A DNA stretch of 64,000 nt from Halosolutus gelatinilyticus (GTDB taxonomy: Archaea; Halobacteriota; Halobacteria; Halobacteriales; Natrialbaceae), in NCBI RefSeq assembly GCF_023028105.1, contig NZ_CP095491.1, forward strand, positions 3,100,001-3,164,000, given 5' to 3'. The notes under the pieces were generated by a model. It was not told where the DNA came from. It saw only the letters and a program-made list of their open reading frames with translations, and did no database searches. Below are positions 55,644 to 64,000 of the stretch, in pieces. The stretch's first letter is position 1. Each line of letters begins with the position of its first letter. A program made the translations under genes and the position numbers.

Positions 55644-56258
55644 ATGTACGAGGACGTCCTCATCCCGACGGACGGAAGCGACGGCACGCGCCGGGTGATC
55701 GACCACGCGCTGACGATCGCCGATCAGTTCGACGCGACGGTCCACGCGCTGTCGATCGTTCCCGAAGGCCCCTTCGGCACGCTCGAGGGCGAGGAGGCGA
55801 TCGAATCCGCGCGGGCCGCGGTCGCCAGAATCGAAGCCGACGCCGAGGGGAAGGGACTCGCCGTGCGGACGTCCGTCGAGCGGGGCGTTCCGCACGAGGA
55901 GATCCTCGACTACGTCGACGCCGAGGGGATCGACATGATCGTCATGGGAACGCAGGGCCGGACCGGACTCAACCGGGTCCTGGCCGGGAGCGTCACGGAA
56001 CGGGTCGTCCGGATGGCCGAGGTGCCGGTCGTCACCGTCAGACTGTCCGACGGGATTCGGGTCGACGACGCCGCGGAGGCGACTCGCCTCGCTCGCGAGG
56101 CGGCGACGGACGCGGGATACGAGGGCGTCTCGGTTCGCGAGGAGCCACACCGGACCAGCGCCTCGTGGATCGTCGCCCTCGAGACGGCGTCCGGACCGGT
56201 GCAGGTCCACGTCGACGCCGTCAGCGGGGACGCGCGGATCGCGAGTCGGGACGACTGA
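55644..56258 (+). CDS. Universal stress protein UspA with PepSY-like C-terminal extension
   Basis: A 204-residue protein. Residues 1-134 form a normal Usp domain: start YEDVLIPTDGSD and the ATP-binding signature GTQGRTGLNRVLAGS. A separate segment, about 137-200, has a helix (DDAAEATRLAREAATDAGYE) then the beta-rich SASWIVALETASGPVQVHVD and AVSGDARIA, which is the helix-plus-strands pattern of PepSY domains. The fusion is unusual. A TATTTACG element about 30 nt upstream of the ATG suggests leaderless transcription. Cytoplasmic stress protein; ligand unknown. Confidence 0.88.
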   Translation: MYEDVLIPTDGSDGTRRVIDHALTIADQFDATVHALSIVPEGPFGTLEGEEAIESARAAVARIEADAEGKGLAVRTSVERGVPHEEILDYVDAEGIDMIVMGTQGRTGLNRVLAGSVTERVVRMAEVPVVTVRLSDGIRVDDAAEATRLAREAATDAGYEGVSVREEPHRTSASWIVALETASGPVQVHVDAVSGDARIASRDD

Positions 56259-56387
56259 CGGCCGATCGCGCCGATTTGTCCCGACGATCGTAGCGCTGTC
56301 CGCGGGCAGACGCGCCCGTCGCGGCGGCGAATCGGGCGCCGGGGCGATCGACGCGCCGCGAGAAAGGAGTCGACCGTTCCTCGGCGA

Positions 56388-57656
56388 TCACTCCGACGTC
56401 ACGTACGAGACGACGGGCGTAGCCGTGACGCCGTGGACGACGATCGAGACGAGCACGACGGCGCCGACGATCGCCCAGACGAGTTCGGCGCCGACGAACG
56501 CCGCCTCGTTCAGGCCGTGGGCGAGGTAGTAAAAGGAGCCGATCCCGCGGACGCCGAAGAAGGCGATCGTGCCGCGTTCGACCCACGGGCAGTCGTAGCC
56601 GAGCAGGCCGGTGAGGCCGGCCAGCGGGCGGACGACGAAGACGATCGCCAGCACGGCGACGATTGCCTCGGCGCCCAGCGGGGAGAGCAACCCCCCGGCG
56701 ATCGCGCCCCCGAAGAACACCATGATCACGCCGAGCAGGAGCTGCTCGGAGAGTTCCGAGATCTCGTGGAGGGTCTCGTTGTATTCGTGCGTTCGTTCGT
56801 ACTCCCGGAGTGCCGTCGCCGCGACGAAGACGGCGATGAACCCGTACGCGCCGATCAGTTCGGTGATCCCGTAGACGATCAGGGTGCCGGCGATCGCTTC
56901 GACGCCCTTGACCGACTGGCCGACCCGCGTCTCCGGCATCGTCGCGAAGATGATCTTCGCCAGCACCCAGCCGAGGCCGGCCCCGAGAACCGCGCCGACG
57001 ACGATCTTGTAAGCGACGTCGACGAGCAGCCACTCGCCGAGCCAGTTCCCCGGGGCGATTCCGACGAGGGCCGTCGCGATCGCCAGGTTCGTAAACGGGA
57101 ACGCGAAACCGTCGTTCAATCCCGCCTCGGAGGAGAGGGCGAACCGGACCTCGTGTTCGCTGTTTACCGCCGTCTCCTCGGGATCGTCCTCTTCGACTTC
57201 CTCGATCCCCTCGCCCGGATCGTGAACCTGCACCTCCGACGCCAGAACCGGGTCGGTCGGAGCGATGACCGCCCCGAGGAGGATCGCCGACGGGAGGAGG
57301 AGTCCGACGAGCCACCAGCCGAGCAGCGCCGCGCCGGCGATCGACAGCGGCATCGTGATCGCCAGCAGTCGCCACGTCACCGACCACCGCCGCAGTCCGA
57401 CCGGGCGATCGATCTTCAGCCCGAGCGCCAGTAGCGCGACGATGACGCCGAGTTCGGCCAGCCGCTCGGTAAGGTGACTCTGTTCGAGCGGGTCCGGCGC
57501 CGGAAACCACGGGAGCGCGAAGACGGCGATGCCGAACGCGACGAAGAACAGCGGCATCGAAATGGGTCGCTTGGCGACCACCCGCGGCAGGACGGCGATC
57601 CCGAGCAACGTGATCCCCACCACGACCAGGAGCACGTCGTACAACTCGACGGCCAT
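56388..57656 (-). CDS. NhaP-type cation:proton antiporter (CPA1)
   Basis: A 422-residue membrane protein from MAVELYDVLLVVVGITLLGI with about 12 helices. APTDPVLASEVQVHDPGEG is followed by an acidic loop (EEVEEDDPEE), and SSEAGLNDGFAFPFT gives the conserved Asn-Asp exchanger pair. FFGVRGIGSFYYL is also a CPA1 hallmark. It exports Na+ or K+ against protons for salt and pH homeostasis. The upstream frame to 58019 is spurious and overlaps the next gene. Confidence 0.92.
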   Translation of the reverse strand: MAVELYDVLLVVVGITLLGIAVLPRVVAKRPISMPLFFVAFGIAVFALPWFPAPDPLEQSHLTERLAELGVIVALLALGLKIDRPVGLRRWSVTWRLLAITMPLSIAGAALLGWWLVGLLLPSAILLGAVIAPTDPVLASEVQVHDPGEGIEEVEEDDPEETAVNSEHEVRFALSSEAGLNDGFAFPFTNLAIATALVGIAPGNWLGEWLLVDVAYKIVVGAVLGAGLGWVLAKIIFATMPETRVGQSVKGVEAIAGTLIVYGITELIGAYGFIAVFVAATALREYERTHEYNETLHEISELSEQLLLGVIMVFFGGAIAGGLLSPLGAEAIVAVLAIVFVVRPLAGLTGLLGYDCPWVERGTIAFFGVRGIGSFYYLAHGLNEAAFVGAELVWAIVGAVVLVSIVVHGVTATPVVSYVTSE

Positions 57657-57756
57657 GTACCTCGCCCTACCACGAACGCGCGGAAAAGCCTTCGAGAGCC
57701 GGCCGTCGCTACCTGCAACCCGATCGTTTTTCGGAGTCCCCGTTGCAGGACGGCAC

Positions 57757-58371
57757 ATGCGCCGGTCCGCCGATCGGGAGCGGTCGGTCACCCGCGGGAC
57801 GAGCCGCCGGTCGGCCCTCCGTCGGGGGGCCGCCGCGATCGCCGGGACGATCGCGCTGGCCGGTTGTACGGAGGACGTCGGCGAGGAACTCCCGCCGAAC
57901 GAACACTGGCCGATCGTCGAGGCCGTCCCCGACCTGCCCGTCCGCCAGCGATCGGACGTCCTCGAAGCGCGGATCGAGGAGCTATCGGGGCTCGAAATCG
58001 CTGACGTCGACGGCTTCACCGCGGCGCTCGAGGAGCGAGGCGTCGCGTTCGAGACCGTCGAGGAGGAGACCGAGCAACTCCACCTCGAGTACGTCGAGAC
58101 GGCGCCGGAGCGCCACGGAACGCTCGAAATCGTCGGCTCGATCGCCGGCGCGTACGCCGCGCTCGTCGACGCGGGATTCCGGGCGCTCGCCCTCGAACTC
58201 GTCTTCCTCGAGCCCGACGGGGAGACGATCGGCGTCGCGGAGATCGCGACGGAGTGGGCGGTTCGGTACGTGCAGGATCGGCTCTCGGCCGGCGAGTACG
58301 GCGAACTCGTCGCGGGGACGATCGAGACGCGGCGAGAGCCGCCCGAGCCCGACGTGGCGCCGGGCGAGTGA
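57757..58371 (+). CDS. Lipoprotein of unknown function with Tat signal
   Basis: A 204-residue protein from MRRSADRERSVTRGTSRRSA. A twin-arginine region (SRRSALRRG) precedes AAAIAGTIALAGC, a lipobox. The mature part is acidic and alpha/beta with LRQRSD-like segments and LEIVGSIAGAYAALVDAG. It is probably a cell-surface lipoprotein. It is divergent from the NhaP antiporter by 100 bp. No family recognised. Confidence 0.75.
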   Translation: MRRSADRERSVTRGTSRRSALRRGAAAIAGTIALAGCTEDVGEELPPNEHWPIVEAVPDLPVRQRSDVLEARIEELSGLEIADVDGFTAALEERGVAFETVEEETEQLHLEYVETAPERHGTLEIVGSIAGAYAALVDAGFRALALELVFLEPDGETIGVAEIATEWAVRYVQDRLSAGEYGELVAGTIETRREPPEPDVAPGE

Positions 58372-58543
58372 CCGCGACTCTGCTGGAGCGGGATCGCCGG
58401 CGGCAGCTGCTGGTCGGTCCGCGATCCCCGGTATCGCGACTACTGCGCGATCGTACGGACACGGCGACCGCGTCGCCGGTAGGCGCAGCTTCGGAGTGAT
58501 CGACACGCTTACACGTTCGTTCCGCGATCGATTTCACTGTGTA

Positions 58544-58774
58544 ATGAGGGGCTCCGAGAAAATTATCGCGGTTTCGCGCCGAGTGGAATCCGCAACGGCG
58601 ATCGATTCGAGGTGGATCAGGGCGGCCATCGGCGGCGTTTCCGGGCTCGTCAGCGTCGGGATCGCGAAGTCGACCGTCGCTTCGCTCCCCGTTCGACTCG
58701 CGATCATCTTCGTCGTCACGATACTCGCGTCGACGGCGATCTCTTATATCGTCCGATCGCTGGTCTCCTCGTAG
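58544..58774 (+). CDS. Small two-helix membrane protein
   Basis: A 76-residue protein, MRGSEKIIAVSRRVESATAI, with two hydrophobic helices (WIRAAIGGVSGLVSVGIA and LAIIFVVTILASTAISYIV) separated by a short polar turn. Codon use and the presence of the membrane pattern support a real gene, but the size and lack of a recognised family leave it tentative. It sits between the lipoprotein and the methyltransferase. Confidence 0.5.
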   Translation: MRGSEKIIAVSRRVESATAIDSRWIRAAIGGVSGLVSVGIAKSTVASLPVRLAIIFVVTILASTAISYIVRSLVSS

Positions 58775-58850
58775 GATTCGACGCGCCCGGTACGGTCGCC
58801 CAACCCCGTCCGACCGGAACGCCTATTCAGGACACCTTACACGTTCGCGC

Positions 58851-59435
58851 ATGGATGAGGTTTCGCGAACCCTCGACGCGTACGAGTCCGATCCCGACGC
58901 CTACGTCGAGAAGTACCGCTCCGTGTCGATCGCGGCCCGGTTCGGCGACGCGTTCTTCGACGCGCTCGACGGCGATCGGATCCTGGACGTCGGCTGTGGC
59001 CCCGGATCGGACCTCGAAACCATGGTCTCGGCGGGGTACGACGCGACCGGCCTCGACATCACGCCGTCGTTCCTCCGCGCGGCGAGCGATCGGCTCCCCG
59101 CGACGTCGCTGGCGCGCGGCGACATGCGCCGGCTTCCCTTTCGAAACGGCGCGTTCGACGGCGTCTGGAGTTGCGCCTCGTTCCTGCACGTTCCGCGGCC
59201 GGACGCGGTCGAGACGCTTCGCGAGTTCCGGCGCGTCCTCGCCGACGCCGGAATCGTCTACCTCTCCGTGAAGCGATCGGAGACGGAACCGCGGGACGGC
59301 GAGGATCGGTACTTCGAATACTACGGTCCGGACGAACTCCGGAGCGCGCTCCGGGAGGCCGCACTCGAGCCGAGGCGCGTCGACGTACACGAGAACTGGG
59401 TTTCGGCGATCGCGGAGAACGCCGGCCGCGGGTGA
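58851..59435 (+). CDS. Class I SAM-dependent methyltransferase
   Basis: A 194-residue protein. The SAM loop is ILDVGCGPGSDLETMVSAGY, motif II GLDITPSFLRAAS, and GDMRRLPFRNGAFDGVW with SCASFLHVPRPD completes a Methyltransf_11/25 fold. The acceptor is unknown; quinone, lipid and small-molecule methyltransferases all share it. It is convergent with accC/BCCP gene at 59.5 kb. Confidence 0.88.
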   Translation: MDEVSRTLDAYESDPDAYVEKYRSVSIAARFGDAFFDALDGDRILDVGCGPGSDLETMVSAGYDATGLDITPSFLRAASDRLPATSLARGDMRRLPFRNGAFDGVWSCASFLHVPRPDAVETLREFRRVLADAGIVYLSVKRSETEPRDGEDRYFEYYGPDELRSALREAALEPRRVDVHENWVSAIAENAGRG

Positions 59436-59509
59436 TCGGACGGCCGTTCCGATAGAGCGTCGAGATCCGATCGAAAACGGTGACTTTCGGGGACTCGCGG
59501 GCGTCGGGA

Positions 59510-61342
<1,833 letters not shown>

Positions 61343-61407
61343 TGCTGTTGAAAGCGTCACGGGGCCACTACCTTACTTTTTCGCAACACCGAAGCGCCCC
61401 GGCCCCG

Positions 61408-62085
61408 TCAATTCGCTGATAACCGGCGGTTAACGAGACGACGCATCAGCGCGGACTCGGCCTTTTGCAGGTGGTTCGATACCGTGCTCGCCGCGCAGTC
61501 GAGCCGATCGGCGACGTCAGCGACCGACCCCGTTCTCGGAACGTCGTAGTAGCCGCAGTCGACGGCCGCGGCGATCACCTCCAGTTGACGGTCCGTGAGA
61601 TCGCCCGCGATCGAGGGGTAGCGTCGATCGTACTCCCCGACCTCGTGGACGGTCGACTTGATCGCCGGCGGGAGGTGTTCGAGCAGCGCCCGGAGGTCGG
61701 CGCCCGCGCCGACGATCGTCATCCGCATCGCGGCGTCCTCGTCGTAGACGATCGGCGGCACGACCACGAGGTTCAACTCGGAAAACGCCCGGCGAAACAG
61801 CCGATCCTCCGCCCGGGTCTCCTGGCAGACGTAGACGTAACACGCCTCGTCGTCGATCTCCACGAGATCGTACGACCGGACGGAGTCGGTCGACTCCAGG
61901 CGATCGACGTACCGATCGCGATCGGTCGTCTCGACGTAGAACAGTTCGTACTCCACGTCCAGATCGGGGGCGAGGTTCCACGCCCGCAGTTCGTCCCGGA
62001 CGACCGCGTCCTCGTGACGGATGAGTCGCTGCATCGGGTGGAGCATCCGATCGGGCTGGCGAAACGCGACGTCGAGGTACTTCAC
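61408..62085 (-). CDS. Bacterio-opsin activator-type HTH regulator
   Basis: A 225-residue protein starting at GTG (VKYLDVAFRQPDRML), about 25 nt behind the TATA-like TTTAAGTA, the start seen in relatives. The N-terminal domain has HEDAVVRDELRAWNLAPDLD and VELFYVETTDRDRY-like segments; the C-terminus (about 170-220) is HTH_10 with ITDRQLEVIAAAVDCGYYDV-type sequence and CAASTVSNHLQKAESALMRR. It is divergent from the P450 gene and may regulate it. The ligand is unknown. The frame extends to 62148 but upstream codons are unlike the family. Confidence 0.85.
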   Translation of the reverse strand: MKYLDVAFRQPDRMLHPMQRLIRHEDAVVRDELRAWNLAPDLDVEYELFYVETTDRDRYVDRLESTDSVRSYDLVEIDDEACYVYVCQETRAEDRLFRRAFSELNLVVVPPIVYDEDAAMRMTIVGAGADLRALLEHLPPAIKSTVHEVGEYDRRYPSIAGDLTDRQLEVIAAAVDCGYYDVPRTGSVADVADRLDCAASTVSNHLQKAESALMRRLVNRRLSAN

Positions 62086-62175
62086 GCTCCACCGAGCGTT
62101 CGGTTCGCTGGTACTTAAACGGGCTAGTGTATTCGACCGAAGCGCCATCGGCGATCGGTTCCTACCGCCGTTCGT

Positions 62176-63576
62176 ATGAGCAACACGGACGCCTCGGCGG
62201 CGAAACGCCGATCGACGGAGACCGGCGATCGAGACGGGACGGACAGTTCCGACGGCGAGGCCCCGCCCGGGCCGGACGGCTGGCCCGTGATCGGGAACAC
62301 GCTCCAGTTCGTCCGCGACCCGTTCGCGTTCTACGACGACCTGGCGAGCTACGGCGACGTCGTCCGGTACCGCCTCGCCGGCCAGACGTGGACGACGCTG
62401 TTACACCCCGACCACGTCGAACGGGTGCTCGTCGAGGACGCCCACCGGTTCGAGCGCTACAACTTCGAGGAGTTCGGCCCCGAGTTCGCCCCCGAAGGGC
62501 TGCTGATGACCCGCGGCGAACGGTGGCGGCGCCAGCGCGAGCTCATCCAGCCGGCGTTCACCCCGGCGAAGGTCGCCGCGTTCGCCGACGCGATCGTCGA
62601 TCGTACGGTCGACGCGGTCGAGGACTGGACCGACGGCGAGACGATCGCGGCCAACCGCGAGTTCTCCGGTCTCACCCTCGAGATCCTCACGAAGACGCTG
62701 TTCGACCTCGATCTCGACGACCGTCGCGACGCCGTCACGGCCGCCGCACGCGAACTCAACGAACGCGGCGACTCGCGTCGCCTCTCGGCGTTCCTCCCGA
62801 TGTGGGTGCCGACGCCCGGAAACCTCCGGTACAAACGGCGAATGCGCAGGTTCGACGAGGCGGTGGAAACGCTGATCGCGGAGCGCCGCGCCGCTGGCGG
62901 CGACGATCGAGACGACCTCCTGTCGACGCTGCTCGACGCTGAAGACGAGAACGGGGCCGCCCTCTCGGACGCCGAAGTTCGCGATCAACTCGTCACCTTC
63001 CTCTTCGCCGGCCACGAGACGTCCTCGCTGGCGCTCACCTACGCCGTCCTCCTGCTCGCCCGGCACGACGGCGCTCGCGCCCGCCTTGAGTCGGAAGTCG
63101 ATCGCGTCTGTCCCGATCGCGATCCGACGATAGCAGACCTCTCGAACCTGGAGTACGCGGGGAAAGTGGTCGACGAGGCGATGCGACTCTACCCGCCGGC
63201 GTTCGTCCAGTTCAGAGAGGCGATCGAGGACGTCACGATCGACGGCTACCGCATTCCGGAGGGTTCGAAGATTTCGCTGCCGCAGTTTCGCCTGCACGTC
63301 GACGATCGGTTCTACGACGATCCCGACGAATTCCGGCCCGAGCGCTGGACCGACGAGATGCGCGAGTCGCTGCCCGAGTACGCGTACTTCCCGTTCGGCG
63401 GCGGGCCCCGCCACTGCGTCGCGATGCGCTTCGCGCGGATGGAACTACAACTCGTGCTGGCGACGATCGCCCGGCGCGTCCGGTTCGACCTGGAGAGCGA
63501 TCCGGACCCCGAACTCAAAGTCGCGGCCACGCTGGCGCCCGTCGAGGACGTGCTGGTGACGGTTCGAGAGCGATAG
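62176..63576 (+). CDS. Cytochrome P450
   Basis: A 466-residue P450. The I-helix oxygen-binding motif is LFAGHETSS, ExxR is in DEAMRLYPPAF, and the haem loop FPFGGGPRHCVAMRF carries the ligand Cys414. The acidic N-terminus (first 45 residues) has no membrane anchor, so it is soluble. Substrate and redox partners are unknown; carotenoid, lipid or xenobiotic hydroxylation are family possibilities. The HTH regulator begins 91 bp away in the opposite direction. Confidence 0.93.
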   Translation: MSNTDASAAKRRSTETGDRDGTDSSDGEAPPGPDGWPVIGNTLQFVRDPFAFYDDLASYGDVVRYRLAGQTWTTLLHPDHVERVLVEDAHRFERYNFEEFGPEFAPEGLLMTRGERWRRQRELIQPAFTPAKVAAFADAIVDRTVDAVEDWTDGETIAANREFSGLTLEILTKTLFDLDLDDRRDAVTAAARELNERGDSRRLSAFLPMWVPTPGNLRYKRRMRRFDEAVETLIAERRAAGGDDRDDLLSTLLDAEDENGAALSDAEVRDQLVTFLFAGHETSSLALTYAVLLLARHDGARARLESEVDRVCPDRDPTIADLSNLEYAGKVVDEAMRLYPPAFVQFREAIEDVTIDGYRIPEGSKISLPQFRLHVDDRFYDDPDEFRPERWTDEMRESLPEYAYFPFGGGPRHCVAMRFARMELQLVLATIARRVRFDLESDPDPELKVAATLAPVEDVLVTVRER

Positions 63577-63814
63577 CGATCGACCGCCGAGAGCACCGGC
63601 GCCCGCGCCGACGATCGCGAACCGCCGGTGACGGCGCTTCACGCGGTGAACGTCGTTCATCGAATGAGTATATCGCCGCTCGAGCCGTCGGTGCGGTCGA
63701 CCGAACGGCGCAGCATCGAGTTCTCGCGGGCGTCGGCCCGCGGCGACCGCAGGCTGGCGACGTCGATCGCCACGTCGGCGCGACCGGCTCGATGGGTCCG
63801 TTCCCCGAATCATC

Positions 63815-64000
63815 ATGGATTCCGATCACCGTTCCGACGGCCGGTACCGTAGACGACGACTCCTCGCACTGATGGCGCTTGCGGGGACGAGCGCACTTGC
63901 CGGGTGTACCAGCGACGCCGCCGAGAGCGACAAGGCAGACGACACCGACGGCGAATCCGCGGACGGAGCCGATCGAGACGCCGACGGCTCCGGCGACGCG
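63815..64000 (+). CDS. Tat lipoprotein, partial at the window edge
   Basis: The first 62 codons, MDSDHRSDGRYRRRRLLALM followed by ALAGTSALAGC, a lipoprotein signal with an RRRR run and lipobox Cys. An Asp/Ser-rich linker follows (DKADDTDGESADGAD), a common haloarchaeal spacer between lipid anchor and functional domain. The domain itself is outside the window, so function cannot be named. The preceding gap (63577-63814) shows no gene. Confidence 0.75.
   Translation, partial: MDSDHRSDGRYRRRRLLALMALAGTSALAGCTSDAAESDKADDTDGESADGADRDADGSGDA

Overview
The window is a high-GC chromosome segment of a haloarchaeon (class Halobacteria, probably Natrialbaceae-like, although the genus cannot be fixed from sequence alone). 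The evidence is strongly acidic proteins, GC-rich third codon positions, many start codons 25-35 nt behind a TATA-like element (leaderless transcripts), Tat-type lipoprotein signals, bacterio-opsin-activator-type HTH regulators, a HalX response regulator and an archaeal Tad-like pilus locus. No transposase, integrase, rRNA or CRISPR array is visible. The one complete RNA gene I can defend is a tRNA-Arg(CCT).

Layout. 1-7.0 kb: leftward type IV pilus/secretion operon with an ATPase carrying a long acidic tail, a TadC-like membrane protein, two small pilin-like membrane proteins and the start of a third. 7.3-9.7 kb: SDR oxidoreductase and acyl-CoA dehydrogenase. 9.7-13.4 kb: polysaccharide deacetylase lipoprotein, tRNA-Arg with a nearby copy of its 3' end, tatA, then an AT-richer patch with a glucuronyl-epimerase-like lipoprotein and a truncated ORF, bracketed by two copies of a 30-bp sequence. 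13.9-19.4 kb: peroxiredoxin, HD protein, small HTH protein, XapX and the sdhCDBA operon. 19.6-30.1 kb: desuccinylase-like enzyme, GNAT with zinc ribbon, flippase, ATP-grasp/retropepsin fusion, KatG, an AlkA-like glycosylase and two small proteins. 30.3-33.8 kb: Zn/Cd-type P-type ATPase with a Cys-rich regulator and a palindromic operator. 33.9-36.3 kb: gamma-glutamyltransferase and a membrane protein with a 27-bp minisatellite tail. 36.6-44.0 kb: two acyl-CoA dehydrogenases, a hydroxyacyl-CoA dehydrogenase/enoyl-CoA hydratase fusion, and a HalX regulator convergent with a hybrid-like histidine kinase. 44-47.9 kb: YdjM-like protein, cupin, NikR, creatininase family enzyme and MscS-like channel. 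47.9-52.2 kb: several haloarchaeal membrane proteins, an O-methyltransferase and a Kef-type antiporter. 52.5-64 kb: dCTP deaminase-like protein, enoyl-CoA hydratase plus acyl-CoA ligase, UspA, NhaP-type antiporter, lipoproteins, methyltransferase, biotin carboxylase/BCCP, HTH regulator and cytochrome P450.

How the genes fit together. Fatty-acid or acyl-CoA oxidation recurs: three acyl-CoA dehydrogenases, one fused HADH/ECH, one ECH, one acyl-CoA ligase and an acyl-CoA carboxylase biotin subunit, with SDH feeding electrons to the respiratory chain. Two of these promoters share a 13-bp near-palindrome, TTACCG(A/T)AGGTA(A/G), and a third has the same half-sites at wider spacing, which suggests a regulon. 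Oxidative and metal stress functions (KatG, peroxiredoxin, Zn/Cd ATPase, NikR) form a second theme. The most noteworthy sequence observations are this shared motif, the ATTTGGC-N4-GCCAAAT operator over the metal ATPase promoter, an eight-copy (S/G)(I/L)F short-motif array in the pilus ATPase tail, a UspA protein with a PepSY-like tail, and the repeat-bracketed patch next to tRNA-Arg.
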